41,501 bases of DNA from Gammaproteobacteria bacterium F7 (GCA_001593685.1 LUKI01000021.1:1-41501); one strand, 5' to 3'. Shown: positions 16,883 through 26,279, counted from the stretch's first letter. Numbers and translations are program-made. Notes: generated from the letters alone by a model not told the origin.

Positions 16883-18250
16883 ATGTTTGATAATTTGACC
16901 AATCGCCTTACTGGCGCAATGCGCAAGGTCAGTGGCAAGGCGAAACTCAGTGATGACAATATTAAAAGCACCCTGCGTGAAGTCCGCAAAGCGTTGCTGG
17001 AGGCCGATGTAGCGCTGCCCGTTGTCAAAGCCTTTATTGAGCAGGTTAGAAAGCGTGCCGTCGGGCAGGAAGTGAAGCGCAGCTTGAGTCCAGGGCAGGC
17101 ATTGATCAAGGTCGTTCAAAACGAACTTGAAAATGTTATGGGTGAGAAAAGTGAGGACTTAAACCTTGCGACTCAACCACCTGCGGTAATTCTTGTTGCT
17201 GGTTTGCAAGGTGCGGGTAAAACCACCTCTGTGGGTAAATTGGCGCGTTTTTTGAAAGAGCGTCATAACAAAAAAGTCACTGTAGTGAGTGCTGACGTTT
17301 ATCGACCTGCGGCCATTAAGCAGTTGGAAACCCTGGCTGCTGAGGTTGAAGCTGATTTCTTCCCCAGTAGTGCGGATCAAAAGCCTATTGATATTGCCAA
17401 TGCGGCTATTGAGCATGCCAAGCTGAAATATTCCGATGTGCTGATTCTGGATACCGCGGGTCGATTGCATGTCGACGAAGACATGATGGATGAAATTAAA
17501 GTCTTGCACGCTGCGGTTGATCCGATTGAAACATTGTTTGTGGTTGATGCCATGACCGGGCAGGATGCTGCGAATACAGCTAAGGCCTTTAATGATGCGC
17601 TGCCGTTAACCGGGGTCGTTTTAACCAAGGCCGATGGTGATTCTCGTGGAGGCGCGGCGTTGTCAGTGCGCCATATCACCGGTAAACCGATTAAATTTAT
17701 GGGTATGGGTGAGAAAACCGATGCTCTGGAACCCTTTTATCCGGATCGTGTTGCTTCACGAATCCTCGATATGGGTGATGTGCTCAGCTTGATCGAAGAG
17801 GCTGAGCGCAAGATAGATAAGGATAAGGCAGAGAAATTTGCCAATAAGGTTAAAAAAGGCAAGAAATTTGATCTGCAGGATTTTCGTGACCAACTGCAGC
17901 AAATGCAAAATATGGGCGGCTTGGCCGGTGTGATGAGTAAGTTACCAGGCATGTCGCAGGTGCAAAATGCTGCTGCTGAACAGATGGGCGATAAGACCCT
18001 AAAGCAGATGGACGCGATGATTAGTTCAATGACGCCTAAAGAGCGTCGCAACCCGGATCTTATTGATAACTCCCGTAAGCGCCGTATTAGTGCCGGTTCC
18101 GGCACGGAGATTCAAGATATCAACCGCCTGCTAAAGCAGCATAAGCAGATGCAAAAAATGATGAAGAAAATGACTAAGAAAGGCGGCATGGCGAACATGA
18201 TGCGGGGTATGGGAAACATGATGCCTCCTGGCGGTGGCTTTCCCCGTTAG
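16883..18250 (+). CDS. ffh: Signal recognition particle protein Ffh
   Basis: The GTPase of the signal recognition particle; with 4.5S RNA it delivers nascent inner-membrane proteins to FtsY. It has 455 residues: N domain (about 1-90; LREVRKALLEADVALPVVK), G domain with P-loop GLQGAGKTTSVGKLA near residue 110, DTAGR and TKADGDSRGG motifs, and a methionine-rich M domain (about 300-455) ending MANMMRGMGNMMPPGGGFPR. The ATG at 16883 gives the standard N-terminus MFDNLTNRL. Confidence 0.98.
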   Translation: MFDNLTNRLTGAMRKVSGKAKLSDDNIKSTLREVRKALLEADVALPVVKAFIEQVRKRAVGQEVKRSLSPGQALIKVVQNELENVMGEKSEDLNLATQPPAVILVAGLQGAGKTTSVGKLARFLKERHNKKVTVVSADVYRPAAIKQLETLAAEVEADFFPSSADQKPIDIANAAIEHAKLKYSDVLILDTAGRLHVDEDMMDEIKVLHAAVDPIETLFVVDAMTGQDAANTAKAFNDALPLTGVVLTKADGDSRGGAALSVRHITGKPIKFMGMGEKTDALEPFYPDRVASRILDMGDVLSLIEEAERKIDKDKAEKFANKVKKGKKFDLQDFRDQLQQMQNMGGLAGVMSKLPGMSQVQNAAAEQMGDKTLKQMDAMISSMTPKERRNPDLIDNSRKRRISAGSGTEIQDINRLLKQHKQMQKMMKKMTKKGGMANMMRGMGNMMPPGGGFPR

Positions 18251-18349
18251 GCATTTATTTGAGGGTGGTTTTGTAGTCTTTGCCTTGCATTTCGACCCTC
18301 AGAAAAGCCTCACCCTTACCCTAGATATTCAACTTCTTTTTGTGTGAAA

Positions 18350-18367
18350 ACCCTGAGAAATCAGGGT
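18350..18367 (+). terminator. Possible weak terminator/hairpin after ffh
   Basis: A 7-bp stem ACCCTGA (18350-18356) pairs with TCAGGGT (18361-18367) and has a GAAA loop, followed by a T-rich stretch that also holds the rpsP promoter. No uninterrupted T run follows, so termination may be partial. Confidence 0.4.
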
Positions 18368-18368
18368 G

Positions 18369-18397
18369 TTCACTTTATCTTTGTTTTGGCGTAGAAT
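18369..18397 (+). promoter_or_regulatory. Promoter of the rpsP operon
   Basis: TTCACT (18369-18374) and TAGAAT (18392-18397) are 17 bases apart; the -10 is close to consensus. Predicted start is near 18404, giving a leader of about 108 bases before rpsP. Confidence 0.6.
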
Positions 18398-18443
18398 ACG
18401 CGCCTTTTTACCGTCAATAGGCTTAACGGCTCAATTGGCACAC

Positions 18444-18492
18444 GAACCGGAGCCTCTGGGTTCCACAAACCGTGGGTGATCTCAAAGCCCAC
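18444..18492 (+). other. Structured leader of rpsP
   Basis: Two short hairpins lie before the ribosome binding site: GAACC (18444-18448) with GGTTC (18459-18463), and GTGGGT (18472-18477) with GCCCAC (18487-18492). Such leaders often carry ribosomal-protein autoregulation; I do not recognise a named element. Confidence 0.4.
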
Positions 18493-18511
18493 CTGGAATA
18501 AAGGAAACGAT

Positions 18512-18757
18512 ATGGTAGTTATTAGATTGTCACGTGGCGGCTCCAAGAAGCGTCCATTTTATCACCTGACTGTTGCTGATCAGCGTAACCCTCGCGATGG
18601 TCGTTTTATTGAGCGTGTTGGATTCTTTAATCCAGTTGCTCGTGGCCAGGAAGAGCGTCTGCGCATTGATCGCGAACGTGTTGAGTATTGGGTGAGCAAA
18701 GGTGCTCAGCCATCTGAACGTGTTGCGGCTCTGTTAAAAGAGACTGCTGCAGCCTAA
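18512..18757 (+). CDS. rpsP: 30S ribosomal protein S16
   Basis: S16, needed for 30S subunit assembly, 81 residues. The family N-terminus [20 protein letters not shown] and the [15 protein letters not shown] core are intact. The ATG at 18512 has AAAGGAAA upstream; an in-frame extension of 12 codons to 18476 has no support and is rejected. First gene of the conserved rpsP-rimM-trmD-rplS operon, with 22 bases to rimM. Confidence 0.98.
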   Translation: MVVIRLSRGGSKKRPFYHLTVADQRNPRDGRFIERVGFFNPVARGQEERLRIDRERVEYWVSKGAQPSERVAALLKETAAA

Positions 18758-18779
18758 GTTCAAAAATAGCTTTTAAATT

Positions 18780-19325
18780 ATGTCTCAATCATCAAGAGAT
18801 GATCTGGTTGTACTCGGCCAAATCGGCGCGGCGTATGGCATCAAGGGTTGGGTAAAGATTAACTCTCATACTGAACCTAAAACAGGCATTTTCGATTACG
18901 ATGGTTGGTTTATTAAGTCTGGACGTGACTGGAAGCCGGTAAAAGTGGCGGCCTCACGGCAGCATGGTAAAGGACTGATCGCACAACTCGAGGGTTGTGA
19001 TGATCGCAATGCCGCAGAGTTATTAAAAAATGCGGAGATTGCGATTAAGTCCGATCAGTTACCTGAACTGGATAGTGGTGAGTTTTACTGGAGTCAGCTG
19101 GAAGGTCTCAGCGTGGTAACCAGTGATGCTCAGGGCAACGAAGTACTGTTGGGCAAGGTCAGTCATTTGTTGGCGACCGGTTCTAACGACGTATTAGTTG
19201 TTCGGGGCTGCGAAGGCAGTCTTGATAAGCGTGAGCGTTTATTGCCACTGGTGATGGAACATGTGGTTAAACAGATCGACCTTGACGCAAAAATGATAAA
19301 GGTTGACTGGGATCCGGAATTTTAA
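18780..19325 (+). CDS. rimM: 16S rRNA processing protein RimM
   Basis: RimM binds S19 and helps mature the 30S head, including 16S rRNA processing. It has 181 residues. The N-terminal barrel starts [20 protein letters not shown], and the C-terminal PRC-barrel half shows [12 protein letters not shown] and [12 protein letters not shown] then the conserved [14 protein letters not shown]. No clear ribosome binding site precedes the ATG at 18780, so translation may depend on rpsP. trmD starts 2 bases after its stop. Confidence 0.97.
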   Translation: MSQSSRDDLVVLGQIGAAYGIKGWVKINSHTEPKTGIFDYDGWFIKSGRDWKPVKVAASRQHGKGLIAQLEGCDDRNAAELLKNAEIAIKSDQLPELDSGEFYWSQLEGLSVVTSDAQGNEVLLGKVSHLLATGSNDVLVVRGCEGSLDKRERLLPLVMEHVVKQIDLDAKMIKVDWDPEF

Positions 19326-19327
19326 CT

Positions 19328-20071
19328 GTGTGGTTTGGGGTCGTGACTCTATTCCCGGCAATGTTCAGCTCGATTACCGAGCAGGGTGTGACCGGACGCG
19401 CCGTTAAAAACGGAACAGTGCAAACCGAGTTTTGGAATCCACGGGATTTCACAACCGACAAGCATCACACGGTGGATGACCGGCCTTATGGTGGTGGTCC
19501 AGGCATGTTGATGAAGGTGCAGCCGCTTCGCGATGCCATTGCAGCAGCGAAAGAGGCCGCCGGGGAAGGCGCCAAAGTGGCTTATTTGTCACCCATTGGT
19601 CGCAAACTCGATCAACAGGCAGTCCGTGAGTTGGCACAACGCGACAAGCTGATTCTTGTTGCCGGGCGCTACGAAGGCATTGATGAACGCGTGATTGAAG
19701 CGGACATTGATGAGCAGTGGTCAATCGGTGATTTTGTACTCAGTGGCGGTGAGCTGGCAGCCATGGTAATGATCGACGCGGTAACGCGTTGGGTGCCAGG
19801 TGTGCTTGGGCATGAGGATTCTGCGCAACAGGATTCGTTTGCTGAAGGTTTGCTGGACTGTCAGCACTATACGCGACCGGAAGTGTTGGATGGGCAGCGG
19901 GTGCCGGAAGTATTGCTTAGCGGTAACCACGAGTTGATTCGGCGCTGGCGTTTACAGCAGTCACTGGGCCGAACCTGGATGCACAGACCAGACTTGATTG
20001 AACAGACAGATTTAGACGAAGAGCAACAGGCGTTGCTGGAAGAATTTAAACGGGCTCATCAGATAGTTTAA
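19328..20071 (+). CDS. trmD: tRNA (guanine-N1)-methyltransferase TrmD
   Basis: TrmD methylates G37 of tRNAs with G36, preventing +1 frameshifts. It has 247 residues and a trefoil-knot SPOUT fold. Visible marks: [14 protein letters not shown], the knot motifs [21 protein letters not shown] and [19 protein letters not shown], and the C-terminal HEDS-containing segment. The start is GTG at 19328, two bases after rimM's stop, giving [10 protein letters not shown]; this is the expected N-terminus. Coupled translation with rimM is likely. Confidence 0.98.
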   Translation: MWFGVVTLFPAMFSSITEQGVTGRAVKNGTVQTEFWNPRDFTTDKHHTVDDRPYGGGPGMLMKVQPLRDAIAAAKEAAGEGAKVAYLSPIGRKLDQQAVRELAQRDKLILVAGRYEGIDERVIEADIDEQWSIGDFVLSGGELAAMVMIDAVTRWVPGVLGHEDSAQQDSFAEGLLDCQHYTRPEVLDGQRVPEVLLSGNHELIRRWRLQQSLGRTWMHRPDLIEQTDLDEEQQALLEEFKRAHQIV

Positions 20072-20109
20072 AAGAGTGGCCCATTAAGAGTTAAACAAGA
20101 TTGAAATTT

Positions 20110-20128
20110 TGGCTATATGATGTAGCCA
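20110..20128 (+). other. Hairpin before the rplS ribosome binding site
   Basis: TGGCTA (20110-20115) pairs with TAGCCA (20123-20128), with a 7-base loop, directly upstream of TAGGAG. It could modulate the higher rplS output relative to trmD, which is known for this operon in E. coli; the link is inference. Confidence 0.4.
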
Positions 20129-20142
20129 GTTAGGAGCGAGCA

Positions 20143-20505
20143 ATGAGCGGAAAAAACAAAATCATTCAAGCGTTGGAAGCTGAGCAGCTGGGTTCAGATA
20201 TCCCATCTTTTGCACCGGGTGATACTGTAACAGTTCAAGTAAAAGTTAAAGAAGGCACGCGTGAGCGTCTGCAGGCCTATGAAGGGATTGTTATCGGTGT
20301 TCGTAACCGTGGTATCAACTCTGCATTCACTGTACGTAAGATCTCTCACGGTGTAGGTGTTGAGCGTACTTTCCAGACCCACAGCAAGCAAATTGACAGC
20401 ATTGCCGTTAAACGTCGTGGTGACGTGCGTCAGGCTAAGCTGTATTACCTGCGTGATCTGTCTGGTAAAGCGGCTCGTATTAAGGAAAAACTTAACGTTA
20501 AGTAA
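20143..20505 (+). CDS. rplS: 50S ribosomal protein L19
   Basis: L19 sits at the 30S-50S interface. It has 120 residues and the family pattern [40 protein letters not shown] and [15 protein letters not shown]. The ATG at 20143 has AGGAG upstream. It is the last gene of the operon; a strong terminator follows. Confidence 0.98.
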   Translation: MSGKNKIIQALEAEQLGSDIPSFAPGDTVTVQVKVKEGTRERLQAYEGIVIGVRNRGINSAFTVRKISHGVGVERTFQTHSKQIDSIAVKRRGDVRQAKLYYLRDLSGKAARIKEKLNVK

Positions 20506-20534
20506 TCCTTATAGCGCTAAGCAGAACGATAAAA

Positions 20535-20562
20535 ACGGGCGATTTATTTGCCCGTTTTTTTT
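20535..20562 (+). terminator. Terminator of the rpsP-rplS operon
   Basis: Stem ACGGGC (20535-20540) with GCCCGT (20550-20555), preceded by AAAA and followed by a run of eight T. Confidence 0.92.
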
Positions 20563-20693
20563 GTCCGTATGCAACCGGTTTACTCGGTTTAAAGTTATCA
20601 TCTATAGTTAGTTTAATTGCTTTGATTGATAACTGAACCAATGAAGGGTCGGCTTCTCTAAGTCGGACATTTGTTTAATTTATAGGGTTAAAA

Positions 20694-21434
20694 ATGCGCT
20701 TATTCTCATGGACTTTGCTGGCTTGTGTGACGGCTTTCTCAGCTAGTGCTGTCGCAGATGACGGTAAAAACGTTAATTCCGATGTTGAACAGCAACTGGT
20801 TGATACGCTTCAGCAAGCCGTGCCCGGTATTCCTGTTGTCGGTATTGAAAAAAGCGACTTGCAGGGTTTTTACGAAATTACACTGGGAAATGGTGAGCGC
20901 GTTTTCTCTCGCCCTGACATGGACTATTTTCTAGCAGGTAATTTGTTTCAGCCGACAGCGCAAGGGTTAATTAATATTACCGAGCTTAAACGCGATAAGG
21001 GGCGTGTTGATTTGATTGCAACGGTTGCTCCGGAAGATAAAATCACCTTTTCACCGAAGGATAAAAAAGCGGCTGTCACCGTCTTTACGGATGTGGACTG
21101 TGGTTATTGTCAGAAACTGCACCGTGAAATGGATCATTATCTTGAAGCAGGCATTGAAATCAACTACATGGCTTATCCGCGCGCCGGTGTTGGTTCGTCT
21201 TCCTATAATAAAATTGTTAAGGCCTGGTGCGCTGAAGATAAGCAGGGCGCGATGACTCGTCTTAAATCCGGGCAGTCGGTTGATAGTCCTGACTGTGATA
21301 ACCCTGTGGCGGCGCAATATGCACTGGCCAGGCAGCTTGGGATTTCAGGTACGCCAGCGATCATTACGGCAGATGGTAAAGTTATCCCGGGCTTTCGTCC
21401 TGCTGCCGAGCTAAGTCAGCTGCTGGGGTTGTAG
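20694..21434 (+). CDS. dsbC: Thiol:disulfide interchange protein DsbC
   Basis: Periplasmic disulfide isomerase. It has 246 residues: a signal peptide of about 21 residues (LLACVTAFSASAVA), an N-terminal dimerisation domain, and a thioredoxin-like domain with the CGYC active site (Cys136-Cys139) in VFTDVDCGYCQKLH. The cis-proline loop GISGTPAII is present near residue 225. In related genomes dsbC also precedes hom. The 190-base gap before it lies just after the rplS terminator. Confidence 0.95.
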   Translation: MRLFSWTLLACVTAFSASAVADDGKNVNSDVEQQLVDTLQQAVPGIPVVGIEKSDLQGFYEITLGNGERVFSRPDMDYFLAGNLFQPTAQGLINITELKRDKGRVDLIATVAPEDKITFSPKDKKAAVTVFTDVDCGYCQKLHREMDHYLEAGIEINYMAYPRAGVGSSSYNKIVKAWCAEDKQGAMTRLKSGQSVDSPDCDNPVAAQYALARQLGISGTPAIITADGKVIPGFRPAAELSQLLGL

Positions 21435-21489
21435 TTTAAACCCCTGCGACTTGGCTGTGTAAAGTTGTTTTTATGTCATAAGTTTCCCC

Positions 21490-21518
21490 GTTAATGCTGC
21501 CTCTCGCGCGGCATTAAC
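21490..21518 (+). terminator. Weak terminator hairpin after dsbC
   Basis: GTTAATGC (21490-21497) pairs with GCATTAAC (21511-21518), with a partly paired loop, followed by CCTTTGTATTTT. The T run is broken, so it is a weak candidate. Confidence 0.45.
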
Positions 21519-21521
21519 CCT

Positions 21522-21549
21522 TTGTATTTTCGTCGATAATCTCTACAAT
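21522..21549 (+). promoter_or_regulatory. Likely promoter of hom-thrC
   Basis: TTGTAT (21522-21527) and TACAAT (21544-21549) are spaced by 16 bases. The predicted start is near 21556, about 109 bases before hom. GATAAT at 21535-21540 is a competing -10. Confidence 0.45.
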
Positions 21550-21664
21550 ATGCCGTTTTATCCGTACTGACTATTAGAGCTGTGCGGACGAATGGCTTTT
21601 AAAATGGTTGTTTTGTCAAAAAAGCCAGCTAAATCAAATCGTTATTTATCAAAGAGGACGTCTC

Positions 21665-22969
21665 TTGAAACCTGTTAATGTTGGAATTTGTGGTCTGGGC
21701 ACTGTGGGTGGTGGCACCTTTAATGTGCTGAAACGTAATGCCGATGAAATTGCACGCCGTGCTGGACGTGAGATCCGTGTTTCCCACGTGGGTATGCGCC
21801 AAACCAAAGAGGGGTTTGATTTTGACGGTTGTACGATTAGCAATGATATTTTTGCTGTGGCCCGTGATCCCGATGTGGATGTTGTCTGCGAGATGATTGG
21901 CGGTTATGACACAGCCTTTGAGCTTGTGATGACGGCGATTGAAAACGGCAAGCACGTGGTGACGGCAAATAAAGCGTTGATCGCTGAGCGCGGTAATGAA
22001 ATTTTTGCGGCCGCAAAAGCCAAGAGTGTGATGGTGGTGTACGAAGCGGCCGTTGCTGGCGGTATCCCAATTATTAAGGCGGTTCGTGAGGGTTTTGCGG
22101 GTAATAAAGTCAACTGGCTGGCGGGCATCATTAATGGTACCGGTAACTTTATTCTGACCGAAATGCGTGACAAGGGCCGTTCCTTTGAAGATGTGTTAAA
22201 GGAAGCGCAGGAGCTAGGATATGCCGAAGCAGATCCGACCTTTGATGTGGAAGGTATCGATGCCTGCCATAAGTTGACTATCCTGTCTTCGATTGCCTTC
22301 GGTACTCCGCTGGCGTTTGATAAGGCCTACACGGAAGGTATCAGTAGGATTACCGCGCAGGATGTCACCTACGCAGAGGAACTGGGTTATCGCATCAAGC
22401 ATCTGGGTATCAGTAAGCGTACTGACAAAGGCATTGAGTTACGAGTACACCCAACATTGATTCCTGAAACACGCTTGCTGGCGAATGTTGATGGTGTGAT
22501 GAATGCGGTTGTTGTGCATGGTGATGCCGTGGGGCCGACGCTTCATTATGGTGCTGGCGCAGGCGCTGAACCAACAGCGTCAGCGGTTGTTGCTGATATT
22601 GTTGATGTTGTTCGTGCCTTGGAGCTGAACGATGTTCAACGTGTGCCACCATTGGCGTTCCATACTCAACAAACAGATATCGATATTTTGCCGATAGATC
22701 AGATTGAAAGCGCCTATTATCTGCGTCTTGAAGTTGAAGACCGTGCCGGTGTGATGGCCGATATTGCCCGTATCCTAGGCGAGCAGGACATCAGCATGGA
22801 GGCTATTATTCAAAAAGAGCCACAGGAAATTGGTGGTGAGGTCAGTGTTATTCTGCTGACGCGAAAAGTGCTTGAAAGCAGCCTTAATCAAGCGATAGCC
22901 GATATCGAAGCGCTCAGCTCAACTCTGGGCAAAATAACGCGCATTCGTGTAGAAACGTTAAAAGACTAA
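21665..22969 (+). CDS. hom: Homoserine dehydrogenase
   Basis: Reduces aspartate semialdehyde to homoserine, the branch to threonine and methionine. It has 434 residues: NAD(P)-binding GLGTVGGGTFNVL at the N-terminus, catalytic core with NGTGNFILTEM and the substrate region EGIDACHKLTIL, and a C-terminal ACT domain (about residues 352-434; DRAGVMADIARILGEQDIS) for threonine feedback. I choose the TTG at 21665 because GAGG lies upstream and it gives the standard N-terminus MKPVNVGICG; the frame is open further upstream without support. It is followed by thrC. Confidence 0.96.
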   Translation: MKPVNVGICGLGTVGGGTFNVLKRNADEIARRAGREIRVSHVGMRQTKEGFDFDGCTISNDIFAVARDPDVDVVCEMIGGYDTAFELVMTAIENGKHVVTANKALIAERGNEIFAAAKAKSVMVVYEAAVAGGIPIIKAVREGFAGNKVNWLAGIINGTGNFILTEMRDKGRSFEDVLKEAQELGYAEADPTFDVEGIDACHKLTILSSIAFGTPLAFDKAYTEGISRITAQDVTYAEELGYRIKHLGISKRTDKGIELRVHPTLIPETRLLANVDGVMNAVVVHGDAVGPTLHYGAGAGAEPTASAVVADIVDVVRALELNDVQRVPPLAFHTQQTDIDILPIDQIESAYYLRLEVEDRAGVMADIARILGEQDISMEAIIQKEPQEIGGEVSVILLTRKVLESSLNQAIADIEALSSTLGKITRIRVETLKD

Positions 22970-22986
22970 TTTTAAGGGAGGTTTGC

Positions 22987-23091
22987 GTGGCGCGACCAAC
23001 GCAATTGCCATGCATATCTCTCCAGATAGCAGGAAGTAATTCTCGTGAAATATATCAGTACCCGTGGTCAGGCTCCGGCCCTACAATTTGA
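22987..23091 (+). CDS. Possible small ORF overlapping the thrC start
   Basis: GTG at 22987 is preceded by a near-perfect ribosome binding site (AAGGGAGG at 22974-22981, five bases away). The 34-codon frame runs through the thrC start in another frame and ends at 23091. It is not rich in Thr or Ile, so it is not an obvious attenuator peptide. It may only be a spare ribosome site that primes thrC translation. Confidence 0.25.
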   Translation: MARPTQLPCISLQIAGSNSREIYQYPWSGSGPTI

Positions 23092-24430
23092 AGAAGTCCT
23101 GCTGACTGGCTTAGCCAGCGATGGCGGGCTGTATGTGCCTGAGAGCCTGCCGCACTACAGCATTGACGAAATTGCTTCCTGGTCAGAATTGACTTACTCA
23201 GAGCTGGCCTACAAAGTTGTGCAGCCCTTTGTTGACGGTGCAATTCCTGATGCCGACCTGAAACAGCTGATTGATGAAACCTACGCTGGTTTTGATCACG
23301 ATGCGGTAGCACCACTGAAGCAGCTGGGGCACAACGAATGGGTGATGGAGCTGTTTCATGGCCCAACACTCGCGTTCAAAGATTTTGCGCTACAACTGCT
23401 GGGGCGTTTGCTGGACTTTATTCTGCAGCGCAATAACAAGCGGGTTGCGATTGTCGGTGCAACCTCGGGGGATACCGGTTCCGCTGCCATTGAAGGCTGC
23501 CGTCGTTGCGATAACGTTGATATTTACATCATGCATCCGCATAACCGTGTATCTGACGTACAGCGTAAGCAGATGACTACGGTCATCGGCGATAATATCC
23601 ACAACCTGGCGATTGAAGGTAACTTTGATGATTGTCAGCAAATGGTAAAAGCCTGCTTCGCTGACCAGTCATTCCTGGGCGGTGAGCGTTCGCTGGTGGC
23701 GGTAAACTCCATCAACTGGGCGCGTATCATGTCGCAAATCGTGTACTACTTCCATGCGGCACTGTCGCTGGGTGGTCCACATCGCCCTGTGTCTTTCTCT
23801 GTGCCTACGGGCAACTTTGGTGATATTTTTGCCGGTTATCTGGCTAAGCAAATGGGCCTGCCGATTGCTCAGCTGGTTGTTGCGACCAACAAAAATGACA
23901 TTCTTCACCGTTGCATCAGCAATAACGATTACAGTAAGCAAACGCTGGACCACACCTTGTCTCCAAGCATGGATATTATGGTATCCAGCAATTTCGAACG
24001 CCTGCTGTTTGATATGTATGATCGTGATGGCGCAGCGGTATCTAACCTGATCGAACGTTTTGCCAGTGGCTCGGCTGAGCTGGATCAGGCTGCATGGCAG
24101 CGAGTGAGTGAGCACTTTGATAGCTTCAGTGTGGATGACGACGTGACCTGTGCGACTATCGCAGAGGTGTTTGAAAGCACTGAAGAGCTGCTTGATCCAC
24201 ACACCGCTATTGGTGTGAAAGCGGCACGCGAGTGTAATCGTGATACGTCTATTCCTATGGTGACGTTAGCAACGGCGCACCCGGTTAAATTCCCGGAAGC
24301 GGTCTTAAAAGCTGGCTGTGAAGAGCCTAAGCTGCCGCATCATATGGCCGACCTGTTTGAGCGTGAAGAACGCTTCCAGGTCGTGGCAAACGATATTAAT
24401 GCTGTTAAAGCTATCATCACTTCCAGCTAA
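23045..24430 (+). CDS. thrC: Threonine synthase
   Basis: Converts phosphohomoserine to threonine using PLP. It has 461 residues; the PLP lysine is Lys112 in FHGPTLAFKDFALQ, and the phosphate-binding loop is GATSGDTGSAAIEGCR. The N-terminus KYISTRGQAPALQFEEVLLTGLASDGGLYVP is the standard one of the longer (E. coli/yeast-like) class. The start is GTG at 23045 with AGGAAG eight bases upstream. It lies 75 bases after hom; no thrB (homoserine kinase) is present in the window, so this step must be encoded elsewhere. Confidence 0.97.
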   Translation: MKYISTRGQAPALQFEEVLLTGLASDGGLYVPESLPHYSIDEIASWSELTYSELAYKVVQPFVDGAIPDADLKQLIDETYAGFDHDAVAPLKQLGHNEWVMELFHGPTLAFKDFALQLLGRLLDFILQRNNKRVAIVGATSGDTGSAAIEGCRRCDNVDIYIMHPHNRVSDVQRKQMTTVIGDNIHNLAIEGNFDDCQQMVKACFADQSFLGGERSLVAVNSINWARIMSQIVYYFHAALSLGGPHRPVSFSVPTGNFGDIFAGYLAKQMGLPIAQLVVATNKNDILHRCISNNDYSKQTLDHTLSPSMDIMVSSNFERLLFDMYDRDGAAVSNLIERFASGSAELDQAAWQRVSEHFDSFSVDDDVTCATIAEVFESTEELLDPHTAIGVKAARECNRDTSIPMVTLATAHPVKFPEAVLKAGCEEPKLPHHMADLFEREERFQVVANDINAVKAIITSS

Positions 24431-24448
24431 GCTTCGAAAGCTACTCCC

Positions 24449-26209
24449 ATGACAGGGGCAAAACGAATCGTTCAGCGCCGGGTCGATGACTCGGCGTTGA
24501 TGTCTCTGACCTCGGCATTGCCCGACTTACATCCTGTGCTGCAGCGAGTCTTTGCCGCACGTGGTATTAGCTCAAAAGATGAGTTATCACTTAACCTCAA
24601 AGATCTGCTTCCTTTTCATAATCTCAAAGGCATTGATTCGGCTGTGGGTGTGTTGCAAGCGGCGCTTGCCGAGCAACAGCATATTCTGATCGTTGGCGAC
24701 TTTGATTGTGATGGCGCCACCAGTACCGCGCTGGCCGTTCGTGCGTTGCGTTCGATGGGCGCGCAGCAGGTAGATTATCTAGTCCCTAATCGATTTGAAT
24801 ACGGTTACGGTTTAACGCCGGAAATTGTTGATGTTGCTAAAACTCAATCGCCGGATGTGATTGTAACGGTGGATAACGGTATTGCCAGTCTTGCCGGTGT
24901 ACAGCGCGCCAAACAGGCAGGTATCAAAGTGGTGATTACCGATCACCATCTGGCAGGGGATGAGTTGCCCGAGGCAGAGGCCATCGTAAACCCTAATCAA
25001 CCGGGCTGTGAATTTACCAGTAAAAATGCGGCCGGTGTTGGCGTGATTTTTTATGTGATGCTAGCCCTGCGCAGCGCGCTGCGGGCAAGTGGTTGGTTTG
25101 AAAAACAAACAATTCCTGAGCCTAATTTAGCTGAATTGTTGGATTTAGTAGCTTTGGGCACTGTTGCTGATGTCGTACCGTTGGATCGCAATAACCGAAT
25201 TTTGGTGGAGCAGGGCCTGCGCCGTATGCGTGCAGGTAAGTGCTGTGCGGGTATTGCGGCCTTGTTGAAGGTGTCTGGGCGTGATCTTGAGCACATTGTC
25301 TCCAGTGATTTGGGATTTGCTGCGGGGCCACGCCTCAATGCCGCCGGGCGACTGGATGATATGTCGCTCGGAATTGAGTGCTTGCTGACCGATGACGCTA
25401 ATGCGGCTTTGGGTATTGCCAGTGAGCTGGATGACTTGAATCGCCACCGTAAAGATATTGAGGCGGATATGAAAGCGCAGGCCATGGCGAACCTTAACGC
25501 TATGGATTTGGGCGCAGAAACGGCTGATATTGGTTTGTGTCTCTACAACCCGGATTGGCATCAGGGCGTCATTGGTATTTTGGCTTCGCGCGTCAAAGAA
25601 CAGTTTCACCGTCCGGTCATTGCCTTTGCTAATGCTTCTGAGGATGCCTCGAGTGACGAGCTTAAGGGGTCGGCGCGTTCTATTCCTGGCTTTCATATTC
25701 GCGATGCGCTGGATGTCGTTGCTAAGCGTCACCCAGAGCTGTTGCAGAAATTTGGTGGTCACGCCATGGCTGCTGGTTTATCGCTTAAGAAAGCTGACTT
25801 GGCGGCTTTCTCGGCAGCTTTTAATGAGGTGGCAAGCCAGCAGTTGAATGAGGATGCTCTGCAAGCTGAATTACAGACAGATGGTGCGCTTTTGGGCCGA
25901 GAATGCAGTATGGAGCTGGCCTATGCATTGAATCATGCAGGCCCCTGGGGGCAGGGTTTTGTTCAGCCGATGTTTGAGGGCGAATTTGCTATTAGCCAGC
26001 AGCGGCTGGTCGGCGAAAAACATTTAAAGTTACAGTTGGTTGATGAAAAAAGTGGTCAAAGTCATGACGCGATTGCCTTTTTTATTGACCTGGAAGTCTG
26101 GCCAAATGAGGCCAGGCGGGTAAAACTGGTGTATAAGCTGGATATTAATCGCTTTCGCGGAAGTGAATCATTGCAGTTGATGGTTGAGCACCTGCAGCCG
26201 CTTTTTTAG
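24449..26209 (+). CDS. recJ: Single-stranded-DNA-specific 5'-3' exonuclease RecJ
   Basis: DHH-family exonuclease used in recombination and mismatch repair. It has 586 residues, a normal length. The metal motifs are DFDCDGATST (about residue 83) and VVITDHHLAG (about residue 164); the DHHA1 part shows ARSIPGFHIRDALD and FGGHAMAAGL. The C-terminal domain (about 480-586) is the RecJ OB-fold. The ATG at 24449 is 18 bases after thrC and has a weak ribosome binding site. The gene faces the MshQ-like gene; no strong terminator separates them. Confidence 0.97.
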   Translation: MTGAKRIVQRRVDDSALMSLTSALPDLHPVLQRVFAARGISSKDELSLNLKDLLPFHNLKGIDSAVGVLQAALAEQQHILIVGDFDCDGATSTALAVRALRSMGAQQVDYLVPNRFEYGYGLTPEIVDVAKTQSPDVIVTVDNGIASLAGVQRAKQAGIKVVITDHHLAGDELPEAEAIVNPNQPGCEFTSKNAAGVGVIFYVMLALRSALRASGWFEKQTIPEPNLAELLDLVALGTVADVVPLDRNNRILVEQGLRRMRAGKCCAGIAALLKVSGRDLEHIVSSDLGFAAGPRLNAAGRLDDMSLGIECLLTDDANAALGIASELDDLNRHRKDIEADMKAQAMANLNAMDLGAETADIGLCLYNPDWHQGVIGILASRVKEQFHRPVIAFANASEDASSDELKGSARSIPGFHIRDALDVVAKRHPELLQKFGGHAMAAGLSLKKADLAAFSAAFNEVASQQLNEDALQAELQTDGALLGRECSMELAYALNHAGPWGQGFVQPMFEGEFAISQQRLVGEKHLKLQLVDEKSGQSHDAIAFFIDLEVWPNEARRVKLVYKLDINRFRGSESLQLMVEHLQPLF

Positions 26210-26279
26210 CCGGTTTGTACGCCGACTGCTGACAAGTGACGGTCTGTCTCTTGCTTGATTTGTATCGCTTAAATAAGTG

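Noticed and set aside
21607-21680. Short ORF before hom as a possible attenuator leader peptide
   Set aside because: It has no run of Thr or Ile codons and no terminator/antiterminator pair; it overlaps the hom start out of frame.
23669-24202. Minus-strand frame of 177 codons over thrC
   Set aside because: It lies entirely inside thrC and shows no domain.
25145-25762. Minus-strand frame of 205 codons over recJ
   Set aside because: It is a shadow of the conserved recJ sequence; composition and motifs belong to recJ.
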